Positions 8,816 to 17,767 are shown, counted from the stretch's first letter. The stretch is 64,000 bases of DNA from Lihuaxuella thermophila (GCF_900110165.1 NZ_FOCQ01000007.1:173387-237386); one strand, 5' to 3'. Notes: generated from the letters alone by a model not told the origin. Made by a program: numbers and translations.

Positions 8816-8851
8816 AACCCCTGGCTCTTTTCATAAGAAAAGCCAGGGGTT
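8816..8851. terminator. Hairpin between convergent genes
   Basis: AACCCCTGGCT (8816-8826) and AGCCAGGGGTT (8841-8851) form an 11-base-pair stem. It lies between the DUF1657 gene and the LacI gene, which converge. No long T run follows on either strand, so the terminator role is probable but not certain. Confidence 0.55.
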
Positions 8852-8947
8852 GGTATGTTTCAGGAATAAAAACGAATAAAGGAGCTGAATCTCAAATGTT
8901 TAAGATCAGCCCCTTGACGGTATAGGTGTTCCCGTGTTCATTTATGA

Positions 8948-9961
8948 TTACTTGGGAGCAAATGTGGTCGATTCCCTAATAATCACTTTCGAAGAAAGCA
9001 GAATTTCCTGGAAAGGTTCGTTTTTGTTCTCCATTCTCCAGAAAAGCAGTTCAACAGCTCTTCTTCCATAAAGTTGTAAATCAATATCAACGGTCGTTGT
9101 TTTCGGGGTCGAGATTTTCGATAATTGCCCATTATCATAGCTGCAGATGGACGCTTGGTCCGGTACTCGGATTCCTTGTTGTCTTAAGCACGAGTTGACC
9201 AAAAACCCTAACCCGTCATTGACGCAGAACCAAGCAGTCGGTTGCCGCTCCAATCGCTTTATATACTGAAGAATCACCTCTTCTTTTTCCTCCGCATTTT
9301 TAAATATAAAAGCTTCATTGGGTTCGATGCCGTACTCCTGCAATGCCAGCAAATATCCTTCATAACGTTCTTCATAGCTGGGTGAATATTTCACATTGCC
9401 GACAAAGGCGATGTTACGATGATTTAATTCAATGAGATGTTGTACGGCCAGATAAGCCCCAAAACGATTATTTGTCAGGACGGCATCCGCTTCGATGTTG
9501 GGATGATGGTGGTCGACAAGCACAGTCGGAATGCCGGTGGAGATGACTTTATTAATATATTCGGTACTGATGTGGGAAAGGATCAAAATTCCGTCCACCA
9601 TCTTATTTTCAATGAATGAAGGTAAAATGAGGTTCTCTTTCTGATCGTGATTGATCGATTGAATGTGCAAGTTCATTCCCCGTTTTACCACTTCTTTTTC
9701 AATGCTCAAATAAATTTCTCCAAAAAAATTTTTATAGTAGAACACAAAATCAGAAGCGATTAATCCAATGTTCCCCGTTCTTCCTTGTTTCTCTTGCTTT
9801 CGGGAGCCCGGATATTGATAACCCATTTCTTCGGCCACACGTTTAATCAACTCCCGGGTTTCTTCGCTCACGCCTTCTTTTCCCCTTAAAGCTTGCGATA
9901 CCGAGTTTTTCGATATATTTAACCGATCGGCAATATCTTGCATCGTTACTTTTTTTTTCAT
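8948..9961 (-). CDS. LacI-family transcriptional regulator
   Basis: 337 residues. An N-terminal LacI helix-turn-helix (TMQDIADRLNISKNSVSQALRGKEGVS, about residues 6-32) is followed by a periplasmic-binding-protein-like effector domain. ATG 9961 is preferred over an upstream GTG because AGGTG is correctly spaced. It lies next to a sugar ABC importer on the same strand and most likely represses it through the palindrome at 13343-13358, whose central CG is usual for LacI operators. The effector is probably the imported sugar or a derivative. Confidence 0.9.
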   Translation of the reverse strand: MKKKVTMQDIADRLNISKNSVSQALRGKEGVSEETRELIKRVAEEMGYQYPGSRKQEKQGRTGNIGLIASDFVFYYKNFFGEIYLSIEKEVVKRGMNLHIQSINHDQKENLILPSFIENKMVDGILILSHISTEYINKVISTGIPTVLVDHHHPNIEADAVLTNNRFGAYLAVQHLIELNHRNIAFVGNVKYSPSYEERYEGYLLALQEYGIEPNEAFIFKNAEEKEEVILQYIKRLERQPTAWFCVNDGLGFLVNSCLRQQGIRVPDQASICSYDNGQLSKISTPKTTTVDIDLQLYGRRAVELLFWRMENKNEPFQEILLSSKVIIRESTTFAPK

Positions 9962-10149
9962 ATTCAACACCTACTAATTGAAAAGCTGACATGCCTTCCA
10001 TGATGCTGCGGAAACCTGGTTCTGGTCATCGGGCAATGGAGGAAGGATATAAATATTATCCTACTACAGATTCATGGTGAACGTAATAACCAACCGGAAA
10101 GTTGACAAAAACAAGCCTATCCATGTAAATAAATGAGAAAAATCCTGCA

Positions 10150-11001
10150 TCAGCCTTTAATACCGGTAACAGAAATTCCTTCAACAAAGTATTTTTGCAT
10201 CGCGAAGAAAATGATCAGCGTAGGTAACAATACTAAAATGGAAGCGGCCATTAAAGGTCCCCACTCGACTTTCGTCATTCCGTTAAACATCGCCAGTCCT
10301 AATTGCAAGGTGAATTTGTTCGAATCATTTAAATACATTAATGGCCCCAGTAAGTCGTTCCACGAACCTTGGAAAGAAAAGATTCCGATTGTGATTAAAG
10401 CAGGTTTCGATAAAGGGAGAAAGATTTTATAAAAAATTTGAAACCTTGATGCCCCATCCATTAAGGCGGCTTCTTCCAATTCCCTTGGGATCGTTAAAAA
10501 GTATTGTCTCAGCAGAAATACAAACACGGCTTGTCCGCCGAAAAAGGCAGGAACGATCAAGGGTTTGAACGTGTTAATCCATCCGAGCTCGCTAAACATG
10601 AGAAATACGGGAATCATCGTAACTTCTCCAGGCAACATAATCGTCGATAAAAGAATCAAAAACCATATGTTTTTGCCTGGAAAATGGAATCGGGCAAATC
10701 CGTAGGCCACGAATGCGGACATAAATACTTCCGCAAAGACGCGAAAAAACGTGATGAGTACTGTATTTTTAAGGTACAGAAAAAAGGGGATATCCGTAAC
10801 AGCACGGTAGTAGTTTTCCCAGTGAAAATCATTGGGAATCCATTTCGGAGGAATTTGAAAGATGATGTCTCCGGACTTCAGTGAGGTGGAGATCATCCAA
10901 AGCAATGGTAATACGGTTGCCGCAGAGGAGACAATCAGAAACAAATAAACAAAAATGGCATGAATTTTTTTACGACGGGTACGGGTTAAAGTAATTGCCA
11001 A
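10150..11001 (-). CDS. Carbohydrate ABC transporter permease, MalG type
   Basis: About 283 residues with six hydrophobic segments. The EAA loop EEAALMDGASRFQIFYKIFLPLSKPA lies near residues 180-206 and is the site that docks the ATPase; the C-terminus FVEGISVTGIKG is typical of MalG/CUT1 permeases. A GTG at 11007 and a TTG at 11001 are both possible; the TTG has the better spacing from GTAGGTGA. Third gene of the importer operon. No ATPase gene follows, so the importer probably uses a shared MsmK/MsmX-type ATPase encoded elsewhere. Confidence 0.9.
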   Translation of the reverse strand: MAITLTRTRRKKIHAIFVYLFLIVSSAATVLPLLWMISTSLKSGDIIFQIPPKWIPNDFHWENYYRAVTDIPFFLYLKNTVLITFFRVFAEVFMSAFVAYGFARFHFPGKNIWFLILLSTIMLPGEVTMIPVFLMFSELGWINTFKPLIVPAFFGGQAVFVFLLRQYFLTIPRELEEAALMDGASRFQIFYKIFLPLSKPALITIGIFSFQGSWNDLLGPLMYLNDSNKFTLQLGLAMFNGMTKVEWGPLMAASILVLLPTLIIFFAMQKYFVEGISVTGIKG

Positions 11002-11029
11002 GATCACTCACCTACTTAGCAGTTGATTT

Positions 11030-11926
11030 TCATCTGTTTGGCTTGTTTTTTGTTCCCTCAACTTCGCCGGAATAGAACACCCATAAAGGTGAAGTTTTAA
11101 AAACGAGCAAGGTTAGCAGTAAGATGATGAGAAACAAAACCCATGCCATCGCGGTAGCATATCCCATTTTGTAATAGGTAAAGGCGTTTTCATATAAATA
11201 GACCATATAAAATTGTCCTTGATTTCCGGCACCGCCGATGATATATGCATCGTTAAACTTCCGGAATGCTCCGATGATCCCCATCACGAGATTATAAAAG
11301 ATAACGGGAGTCAACATGGGAAGAGTAATATGCCGAAATTTGACCCACCCGTTGGCACCATCGATTTCAGCCGACTCATACAAACTGCGCGAGATCTCCT
11401 GGAGTCCGGCAAGATAGGTCAACATCCCGCCACCGGCCCCCCAAATGGCCATCATGACATAGGAAGGCAAGACCCAAGACGGGTCGCCGAGCCAGTTTGG
11501 CCCGGAAATACCGATATACGATAAAATTAAATTGATCAAACCGTAATCAGGGTCGAGAATCCATCTCCATAAAAGGGCGATGGATACGCCTGATACGACG
11601 GCAGGAAGGTATAAGGCCGTCCGAAAGAAATAAATTCCCTTCACTTTCATGTTGACGATGACTGCAATGGTCAGGGAAGAGATGATTCCTAAAGGAATGG
11701 CAAATATCGCGTAAACAACAGTCACTTTCAGCGAGTTTAAGAAATTGTCATCTTTAAATAGATGAATATAGTTGTCAAAACCAATGAATTTCGGTTCGGT
11801 GAAGGAGTTCCAGTCCGTAAATCCGATGTAGAAGGCAAACGAGATTGGAAAAACAGTAAAGATGAAAAACCCAAGGATCCATGGGGAAATGAACAGAAAT
11901 CCTTCGTATTTTTTTAATTTTTTCAT
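11030..11926 (-). CDS. Carbohydrate ABC transporter permease, MalF type
   Basis: 298 residues starting MKKLKKYEGFLFISPW at ATG 11926 with GAGAGGTTG upstream; the longer open frame to 12103 overlaps the binding-protein gene and is not coding. Six or seven hydrophobic segments and the EAA motif (YESAEIDGANGWVKFRHITLP) are visible. It forms the inner-membrane channel with the MalG-type partner encoded just downstream. Confidence 0.9.
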   Translation of the reverse strand: MKKLKKYEGFLFISPWILGFFIFTVFPISFAFYIGFTDWNSFTEPKFIGFDNYIHLFKDDNFLNSLKVTVVYAIFAIPLGIISSLTIAVIVNMKVKGIYFFRTALYLPAVVSGVSIALLWRWILDPDYGLINLILSYIGISGPNWLGDPSWVLPSYVMMAIWGAGGGMLTYLAGLQEISRSLYESAEIDGANGWVKFRHITLPMLTPVIFYNLVMGIIGAFRKFNDAYIIGGAGNQGQFYMVYLYENAFTYYKMGYATAMAWVLFLIILLLTLLVFKTSPLWVFYSGEVEGTKNKPNR

Positions 11927-11950
11927 ATCATCAACCTCTCTAATAGCAAA

Positions 11951-11991
11951 GAGGCTGTCATGTGGAGTACTGCTTTCTCGTAGACAGCCTC
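11951..11991 (-). terminator. Intra-operon hairpin after the binding-protein gene
   Basis: GAGGCTGTC (11951-11959) and GACAGCCTC (11983-11991) form a nine-base-pair stem in the gap between the binding protein and the first permease. There is no T run. Such hairpins often stabilise the binding-protein mRNA and lower permease expression. Confidence 0.55.
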
Positions 11992-12003
11992 TGGTTTCGG
12001 CAA

Positions 12004-13269
12004 TTATTGACCTAATATTTTTCGAAGTGCGTTCGCCGCATCTTTTGCTGCCTGTTCGGGAGATTTCTTGCCTAACAGAATGGGCTCGTACAGCTCTTGC
12101 CAAATGGCAGTATCCAGCTCATTTTGCTTGCTTTGGTTATTGAAGCCGCGTGATACTTTTGAGCTCTCTGTCATTATTTCAACCGCATATGCTTTTTCCG
12201 GGCGGATGTCCGCTACATGTCCCAGACCTGATTTGGTGGGAGGGAGTATTTTCCATTTGCGAATGGCATTGGTCAAGTCAATTAATGCTTCGGCTGCCAC
12301 TGGTTTGTTTTTTGTCGTGTTCGACATCACGGTAGCGGCAATCCAGCTGAATGTAGCTTCTGTTGTTGCATGAGGCACTTTTGTCATACCGACTTCAAAA
12401 GCATTTCCTACTTGCTTTTCAAAGTCATCCCCGGCACCGCCAAAGAACATGGCTACCTTTCCGGTTTTAAACATTTCCGGACCGCCCGTATTTTGTGCCT
12501 GAGTTTTATTCGGCGTCACTTTGTCCTGATTAATCAACTTATGAAACATTTTGATCCCTTCAATGGCTTGCGGCTCGTCCATGCGGACTTTTCCGTCTTT
12601 ATCAATAATTTCTCCGCCATGGGTCCAAACCCATAAGGCAACCGGTGGCCAGCCATCGATCACTGTTCCAAATTGATCCGTTTTCCCGTCCTGATTCACA
12701 TCTTTTGTTAAAGCGATCGCCGCTTTTTCAAAGTCTTCCCATGTCCAGTCCGGCTTTGGAAGTTCAACACCGGTTTTCTCAAAGAGTGTTTTATTGTAGT
12801 AAAGCATGACAGGCTGGTTAATCCAAGGCAGACCGTAAAGCTTTCCGTTGACTTTTCCCACTTGTAACGGGCCTTCAAAGTAGTCGTCGAGATTCAATTT
12901 GGAATTTCCTTTTATATATTCGTCAAGCGGAGCGATGACGCCTAATTCTGCATACATGGGTATGTACTCTTGTGATAACCAGAACAAATCAGGTGCTTGT
13001 TTCGCGGCTGCCATGGTCTGAATTTTTTTGTAGTAGTCGGCTGGAATACTCTGAATGGTTAAATGATAATTTTTTGATTGTTGATTCAGTTGATCTACGA
13101 TTCCTTGAAACTCTTTCAGCTCCTGTGCGCCAGCCCATGTACCTATTTTTAACTCCACTTTTCCGCTGGCACTCGATCCGCCCGGGTCACCCGAACATCC
13201 CGCCATGCCAACAAGCAAGCTGGATGCCAGTAATCCGGTTACAATCTTTTTCATAAACCTTCCCTTCAT
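12004..13269 (-). CDS. Extracellular sugar-binding lipoprotein of a CUT1 ABC importer
   Basis: About 421 residues. The N-terminus MKKIVTGLLASSLLVGMAGC is a lipoprotein signal with the lipobox cysteine, followed by a Ser/Gly linker. The mature part is a type 1 solute-binding protein (LYGLPWINQPVMLYYNKTLFEKTG is a typical hinge region). ATG 13269 has GGGAG eight bases upstream; ATG 13254 is an alternative that leaves a bare signal peptide. First gene of the importer operon, behind the promoter at 13367-13395. The sugar is unknown. Confidence 0.9.
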   Translation of the reverse strand: MKGRFMKKIVTGLLASSLLVGMAGCSGDPGGSSASGKVELKIGTWAGAQELKEFQGIVDQLNQQSKNYHLTIQSIPADYYKKIQTMAAAKQAPDLFWLSQEYIPMYAELGVIAPLDEYIKGNSKLNLDDYFEGPLQVGKVNGKLYGLPWINQPVMLYYNKTLFEKTGVELPKPDWTWEDFEKAAIALTKDVNQDGKTDQFGTVIDGWPPVALWVWTHGGEIIDKDGKVRMDEPQAIEGIKMFHKLINQDKVTPNKTQAQNTGGPEMFKTGKVAMFFGGAGDDFEKQVGNAFEVGMTKVPHATTEATFSWIAATVMSNTTKNKPVAAEALIDLTNAIRKWKILPPTKSGLGHVADIRPEKAYAVEIMTESSKVSRGFNNQSKQNELDTAIWQELYEPILLGKKSPEQAAKDAANALRKILGQ

Positions 13270-13301
13270 TGCCCTTTCTCCCTTCCCAATTTTCAGAAAA
13301 A

Positions 13302-13315
13302 TGACAGCGCTACCA
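13302..13315 (-). promoter_or_regulatory. Catabolite-responsive (cre-like) site
   Basis: The 14-base sequence TGACAGCGCTACCA matches the cre consensus TGWNANCGNTNWCA at all fixed positions but one. It lies in the leader between the promoter and the start of the binding-protein gene, where CcpA roadblock sites occur. It would give glucose repression of the importer. Only sequence evidence. Confidence 0.45.
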
Positions 13316-13342
13316 AATGGATCGTGAAAATTACTACCCGGA

Positions 13343-13358
13343 ATAGTAACGTTACTAT
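13343..13358. promoter_or_regulatory. Palindromic LacI-type operator
   Basis: ATAGTAACGTTACTAT is a perfect 16-base palindrome with central CG. It begins nine bases downstream of the -10 element of the importer promoter, covering the likely transcription start, so a bound repressor would block initiation. The adjacent LacI-family gene is the natural candidate. Confidence 0.75.
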
Positions 13359-13366
13359 GTGTTTTA

Positions 13367-13395
13367 ATTATGGCATGATTTTCGTTGTCAGTCAA
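13367..13395 (-). promoter_or_regulatory. Sigma-A promoter of the sugar importer operon
   Basis: On the minus strand TTGACT (13395-13390) and CATAAT (13372-13367) are separated by exactly 17 bases, near the housekeeping consensus. It drives the operon starting at 13269. Confidence 0.75.
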
Positions 13396-13771
13396 TTGGA
13401 ATGCTTCGAACTGGTAAATGTATTTACAATAGATTTTCAGCTTATAATTTTAGGTGAAAAAGATAAATTAGTCAGGTACACCAACGCTCTCCGGCATCCA
13501 GATGTCATGTTTCAAGCCTGTTCATAGTAAAGTTTGTAATCTCCATTTGTAATGTTATTGAATAAGGCTGACCCCTGACTAAAAATTGAGCAAAAACACG
13601 GAATAAAAAAACGTGTAATCCCACGGAGTTACACGTCCTCATCCTGTTCATTTCAATGTCACGCGAACTTCAACTGGCACTCAACGGTAAGGAGATTGGC
13701 TCCCCCTTTGTAACCAAATCCGTTTTTCGCCCATATATTGACCATATCCAGCAGAAGGGAGGAATGGGGTC
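13396..13771. other. Gene-free stretch between importer promoter and small gene
   Basis: About 376 bases without a convincing gene; short open frames here have no ribosome site. It holds the hairpin ACGTGTAA (13611-13618) / TTACACGT (13629-13636). Read on the minus strand this is followed by a T-rich run, so it looks like a terminator for transcripts coming from the right. Confidence 0.5.
13604..13636 (-). terminator. Minus-strand terminator-like hairpin
   Basis: An eight-base-pair stem with a ten-base loop, followed on the minus strand by a run of T. It could end transcripts of the spoVA/DUF421 cluster that read through the small plus-strand gene at 13772. Confidence 0.6.
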
Positions 13772-13999
13772 ATGCACGATCATCATCATGGCTTTCCCGT
13801 ACTGTCAGCCATATCTCCGGCCGTTTACCACGGAATCATCGAATTTGGAGCAGGGCAATCGTTACGCCACGTTTTGTACCAGATCGGTGCCATTTCATTT
13901 CTTATGGGACGGGGAATGCCCTATCAACAAGCTCTCAGTATAGTGGAGTCCTGGGAACAGGATGAGAGATTTCCTTATTTTGAAGATACTCCGATTTAA
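13772..13999 (+). CDS. Small conserved-looking protein of unknown function
   Basis: 75 residues, starting MHDHHHGFPVLSAIS with a strong AGGGAGG ribosome site, which is why I accept it. It has a His-rich N-terminus, a mildly hydrophobic middle (HVLYQIGAISFLMGRGM) and an acidic C-terminus ending FPYFEDTPI. I do not recognise a family. It is convergent with the DUF421 gene at 14005 with only five bases between them, next to a spore membrane cluster, so a sporulation role is possible but not shown. Confidence 0.6.
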   Translation: MHDHHHGFPVLSAISPAVYHGIIEFGAGQSLRHVLYQIGAISFLMGRGMPYQQALSIVESWEQDERFPYFEDTPI

Positions 14000-14004
14000 G
14001 AATC

Positions 14005-14679
14005 TCATGTACATGTGCCTGTTCCGTCATCCACATAGAGACCGGGTTCCCGGTCTGTTGTTGCCGCATACATGACATGCTGAACGTCCCGGTATCCCTT
14101 TTTCTGCAGCTCTTGTCTCAGCCACTTCTCGTCCCGGCCGATCAGTCTTAAATTTCGGGTCTGAATTTGACCGTCCACAACAAGAGAAAGAGCTAACCCC
14201 CGATGAGGGATGTTTAATTTTAAGTCTCTCGGAGTGACCGGATACAGGTCATCCCAGGGAAGAACGCTAACCGTTCCGGTAGGTTCGAGAATCGCATATT
14301 GGACCATCCGAATATCGGAGTAACCTCTGGAGCGGATCACAGCCAGTAATTCGGATAGAGAGAACCGGGACCGGCGCAGATTTTCCTTAATGATTTTTCC
14401 GTGTTTGACCAGGATGGTGGGTTCACCCAGGATGAAGCGATTGGTCCATTGATACAAGGTCAGTTTGGCGAAGAGAATATGAATCCCGACCACCAGACCA
14501 ATGGCCAGCAGGGTTTTCGAAAAACTGTCCACCAAAATCGGTTGGGTGGCGAGTGCTGCGATCATTACAATCGCCATTAAGTCATGAGGCGTAACCTGTG
14601 CCAATGTCGACTTCCCCATCAAGCGCAGAGCGATGAGTGCAAAGATAAACAGAGTTGCCACTTTTAAAATGTATAACAC
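14005..14679 (-). CDS. DUF421 (YetF-like) membrane protein, first of three
   Basis: About 224 residues with three N-terminal hydrophobic segments (up to about residue 75), then the soluble DUF421 core with GEPTILVKHGKIIKENLRRSRFS and the second repeat LSLVVDGQIQTRNLRLIGRDEKWL. Two in-frame GTG starts exist (14685, 14679); the second is better spaced from GGGTGAG. It is the last gene of the spoVA-type cluster and ends with a Thr/Gly-rich tail. DUF421 proteins occur in spore inner membranes in the spoVA-2mob operon; biochemical function is not established. Confidence 0.85.
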   Translation of the reverse strand: MLYILKVATLFIFALIALRLMGKSTLAQVTPHDLMAIVMIAALATQPILVDSFSKTLLAIGLVVGIHILFAKLTLYQWTNRFILGEPTILVKHGKIIKENLRRSRFSLSELLAVIRSRGYSDIRMVQYAILEPTGTVSVLPWDDLYPVTPRDLKLNIPHRGLALSLVVDGQIQTRNLRLIGRDEKWLRQELQKKGYRDVQHVMYAATTDREPGLYVDDGTGTCT

Positions 14680-14714
14680 ATTCACTCACCCGGCAGTTCC
14701 GGTTGTCGGTCGTT

Positions 14715-15065
14715 TTATCCCTTTGGCTTAAAGATCAGCGATGCCAGAAAGGCAAACACAATCGCAGAAGATATTCCCGCACTGGTTACCTCAAAGATCC
14801 CTGTGATCACGCCGACTAAACCGGATTTATTCGCTTCAACCATGGCCCCGTGCACCAGAGCGTTCCCAAAACTGGTAATGGGAACGGTGGCCCCTGCACC
14901 CGCAAACTTAATCAGCGGTTCATACAATCCAAATCCGTCCAAGACAGCACCAACCACGACCAGCGTACTGGTGGTATGTGCGGGGGTTAGTTTAAACACG
15001 TCCATCATTATCTGGCCGATGACACAAATCAGCCCTCCTACGACAAATGCCCAAAAAAAGATCAT
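14715..15065 (-). CDS. spoVAE: Stage V sporulation protein AEb (SpoVAE family)
   Basis: 116 residues with four hydrophobic segments, matching SpoVAEb: [16 protein letters not shown], the [20 protein letters not shown] stretch and [16 protein letters not shown]. It is a membrane part of the SpoVA channel for dipicolinic acid. The ATG overlaps the spoVAD stop by one base. Order AC-AD-AEb without AA, AB and AF is the arrangement of the short, second-type spoVA operons. Confidence 0.92.
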   Translation of the reverse strand: MIFFWAFVVGGLICVIGQIMMDVFKLTPAHTTSTLVVVGAVLDGFGLYEPLIKFAGAGATVPITSFGNALVHGAMVEANKSGLVGVITGIFEVTSAGISSAIVFAFLASLIFKPKG

Positions 15066-16081
15066 TATGAACCCACTCCTCCCACTGACTCAATCGCCAC
15101 TGCATGGGCAACACACGGAATGCTTTCATTTTGCTGATAGCTGATCGGTGACAGCAACGCACCTGTGGCCACAATTAACACCTTGCGGAGTTCGCCTCTC
15201 TTCATCCGGTTAAACACATGTCCGTACGTGACACAAGCTGAACAAGCGCATCCGCTGGCTCCCGCTTGAACCGGCTGATCTTCCCGGTAGATCATCAGAC
15301 CGCAATCCCCAAACCGGTCTTGCGGGAGTTTAAGACCATGTTTGTCAAGCAGATCAACCGCGATCCGGTGTCCAACCCTTCCCAAATCACCCGTCAAAAT
15401 GAGATCATACTCAGAAACGGATAACCGTAAGTCACGAAAATGAGCCTCAATCGTATCCACCGCAGCCGGAGCCATCGCCGCCCCCATATTGAATGGATCC
15501 GAAAGTCCCATGTCGACAACCCGGCCGACGGTGGCCGCTGTGACTCTGAGATCGCCCTCTTGCGAAGTAATCACGGCTGCCCCGGCTCCGGTCACGGTCC
15601 ACTGAGCGGTGGGAGGTTTTTGCGACCCGTACTCGGTCGGATAGCGAAACTGTTTTTCCGCAGCACCATTGTGGCTCGATGTGCCCACCAGAACCCGGTC
15701 GGCGTTGCCGCTGTCGACAAGCAGAGCTCCCAATGCCAAACCTTCCATGGAACTGGAACATGCCCCAAATAAGCCGAGGTAAGGAACCGATAGCGTTCGT
15801 GCCGTAAAGCTGCTGGTGATGATCTGGTTCATCAGATCTCCGGACAGGAAAAACTGGATATCCTCTTTTTTCATCCCCGCTTTGTCAATCGCCCGTTCGC
15901 AAGCTTGTTCCAGCAGTTTTTTCTCCGCTTTTTCATAGCTGTCTTGCCCCAGCCATAGATCTCCGTGCAACAGGTCAAAATCGTCCGCCAGAGGGCCTTG
16001 TGCTTCAAAGGGGCCTCCCACAGCCGCAGAAGCAGCGATCGATGGCTTGTTGGAAAAAATCCACGTCCGTCCTTGAATCAC
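15065..16081 (-). CDS. spoVAD: Stage V sporulation protein AD
   Basis: 338 residues of thiolase-like fold. The conserved active-site-like cysteine is kept in [11 protein letters not shown] (Cys108). In B. subtilis SpoVAD is the peripheral inner-membrane protein that binds dipicolinic acid during uptake into the forespore. GTG 16081 follows directly after the spoVAC stop, with AGGGGGAT as ribosome site. Length and motifs are normal. Confidence 0.93.
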   Translation of the reverse strand: MIQGRTWIFSNKPSIAASAAVGGPFEAQGPLADDFDLLHGDLWLGQDSYEKAEKKLLEQACERAIDKAGMKKEDIQFFLSGDLMNQIITSSFTARTLSVPYLGLFGACSSSMEGLALGALLVDSGNADRVLVGTSSHNGAAEKQFRYPTEYGSQKPPTAQWTVTGAGAAVITSQEGDLRVTAATVGRVVDMGLSDPFNMGAAMAPAAVDTIEAHFRDLRLSVSEYDLILTGDLGRVGHRIAVDLLDKHGLKLPQDRFGDCGLMIYREDQPVQAGASGCACSACVTYGHVFNRMKRGELRKVLIVATGALLSPISYQQNESIPCVAHAVAIESVGGVGS

Positions 16082-16564
16082 CTAAAATCCCCCTAAAACC
16101 TGCATAATGATCACCTTAATGGTTCCAATCACAAAAGCGGCAACCGTGCCGAAGACAATCACCGAGCCTGCCAATTTAAACATATTGCCTCCAACCCCGA
16201 GCACATAGCCTTCCGACCGGTGCTCAATCGCCGCCGATGCCATGGCATTGGCGAATCCGGTCACGGGAATGATCGTGCCGGCACCTGCTACCTGGGCAAT
16301 ATGGTCATAGACACCCAGCCCAGTCAGCAAAACCGAAATGAAAATAAGCGTGGCGACCGTGGGGTCACCGGCAGATTTTTCATTAAAACCGAAGAAATGC
16401 ATGTAAAATGTGCTGATCAACTGCCCGACCAAACAAATGCTGCCCCCGAATAAAAAAGCCATCAAACAATTCTTCAAGACCGGGCGCTCCGGTTCGCGCT
16501 GTTTTGCAAAATCCTGGTACTCCTGCTGTACAGGGGTTAGCTTTTTCTTTTTTTTATCGGACAT
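16082..16564 (-). CDS. spoVAC: Stage V sporulation protein AC
   Basis: 160 residues: a charged N-terminus (SDKKKKKLTPVQQEYQDFAKQ) then four hydrophobic segments, with the family stretch GAGTIIPVTGFANAMASAAIEHRSEG. SpoVAC is the mechanosensitive-type component of the channel releasing dipicolinic acid. GGAGGTG precedes the ATG. It shows clear internal similarity to SpoVAEb, as usual in this family. Confidence 0.93.
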   Translation of the reverse strand: MSDKKKKKLTPVQQEYQDFAKQREPERPVLKNCLMAFLFGGSICLVGQLISTFYMHFFGFNEKSAGDPTVATLIFISVLLTGLGVYDHIAQVAGAGTIIPVTGFANAMASAAIEHRSEGYVLGVGGNMFKLAGSVIVFGTVAAFVIGTIKVIIMQVLGGF

Positions 16565-16580
16565 AAAAACACCTCCGGGT

Positions 16581-17435
16581 TTATTTCAACAACGGCCGTA
16601 CGTCGTAGACGATCGATTCAAGCTCTTTAACGCATTGATCGTACATCTGCTTCGCTTTTTGATTGTCTGTCTCCAGAGAAAAAGTTTTCAGATCCGCTTT
16701 CGCCTGTTCCAACGTAGTCAATAGCAACTGGCGTGCCGTGGGTTGAGGGGGCTGAATCGCATCATCAAACAAGTCCACATACAAATCCCCCATCGCATCC
16801 ACTTGAGCCAGAAACACATTTTCCGGGGAAACCCCGATTTTATCCAATTCGGTGCGAAGCCAGCCGCGATTGAGTCCCATGGTGCTCAAAGCCTCATCCA
16901 TGATATTTCCGTCCATAATCACGGTTTGCGCACCGGTTTGGGGAGCGGTTTCCACACCCAAATGTTTGGGAGTGATCGGCTGCTGGTTGGATTTCAGAAG
17001 TGCGTTGATCTCGCCTGTGGATTCCATCACGGCAAACTCCACATCGGCCACATTAAAGATTTGTTTGCTTCTCAGCTGTTGCAGCAAATCTTCAGGAGTA
17101 AAACGCATTTTCATTAATTGATCTTCCATGATTTTGCCATGCTTGATCACAACAGCCTCTTTTCCGTGAAGCAGCTCATGGATCATCTTGCTCTTCATAG
17201 ACAGAAAGCTGATGCCAATACCCGCTAATGCCCAAGTAATTAGCGCGATGAAGCCGTACGCCGCATGGATGAGGTTCAGGGTGACCGCGGCGGCGAGGAC
17301 CGAGAGGACCATGGCGAAGATAATGTCAAAGAATGTCATCCGGGCGGCGATTTTTCTGCCTACAACCCTTGTCAACACGATTAAAAAAGCAATTAATACC
17401 ACCGATCGAATGATAATCTGCAGCCATTCCGGCAC
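16581..17435 (-). CDS. DUF421-DUF1657 fusion (2Duf-type) spore membrane protein
   Basis: 284 residues. Residues 1-75 hold three membrane segments, about 75-215 the DUF421 core (GKEAVVIKHGKIMEDQLMKMRFT), and about 228-284 a helical tail TARQLLLTTLEQAKADLKTFS followed by LETDNQKAKQMYDQC. The tail is plainly homologous to the stand-alone DUF1657 proteins at 8545 and 17454. A protein of this architecture (2Duf) is encoded in the mobile spoVA-2mob operon, where it raises spore wet-heat resistance; that role is known from other strains and only inferred here. GTG 17435 has AAGGAGAGG upstream. Confidence 0.88.
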   Translation of the reverse strand: MPEWLQIIIRSVVLIAFLIVLTRVVGRKIAARMTFFDIIFAMVLSVLAAAVTLNLIHAAYGFIALITWALAGIGISFLSMKSKMIHELLHGKEAVVIKHGKIMEDQLMKMRFTPEDLLQQLRSKQIFNVADVEFAVMESTGEINALLKSNQQPITPKHLGVETAPQTGAQTVIMDGNIMDEALSTMGLNRGWLRTELDKIGVSPENVFLAQVDAMGDLYVDLFDDAIQPPQPTARQLLLTTLEQAKADLKTFSLETDNQKAKQMYDQCVKELESIVYDVRPLLK

Positions 17436-17453
17436 ACTTTTCCTCTCCTTCCC

Positions 17454-17660
17454 TTAAAATCCTTTAAACTGCGGCTCCTCAAACTCAAGATCCCGAACCC
17501 GCTTCTTCAAACGATCCAAAACCAAGTCCAGTTTTTGTGAGTTTCGGTGAAAAATTTTACGTGCCTGCTCATCTTGCGAAATTTCACCATACACATCCAT
17601 CGTTGCTTTGGCGCCTTCCAAACAGGCCAGCGTTTGCCTTACTTTCGAATGGGTAGTCAT
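17454..17660 (-). CDS. DUF1657 small protein
   Basis: 68 residues from ATG 17660 (MTTHSKVRQTLACLEGAKAT), with AAGGAGG seven bases upstream. Predicted all-helical; ends in FEEPQFKGF, nearly the same tail as the protein at 8545-8751. It lies between two DUF421 genes at the head of the spoVA cluster. The role in the spore is unknown; a partner of DUF421 is a reasonable guess since the same domain is fused to DUF421 in the next gene. Confidence 0.87.
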   Translation of the reverse strand: MTTHSKVRQTLACLEGAKATMDVYGEISQDEQARKIFHRNSQKLDLVLDRLKKRVRDLEFEEPQFKGF

Positions 17661-17767
17661 ATTTTTCCTCCTTACAAAGCTCATTTTGCGATTGTAGACA
17701 CATTTTTATACATAGACTTTTATGCATAGACTCAATGGATCAGCGTTGTATGGATCAGAGATTATTC

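Noticed and set aside
12004..12103. N-terminal extension of the MalF-type permease
   Set aside because: It is the antisense-free overlap with the binding-protein gene in another frame; the real start at 11926 has GAGAGGTT and a normal first membrane helix.
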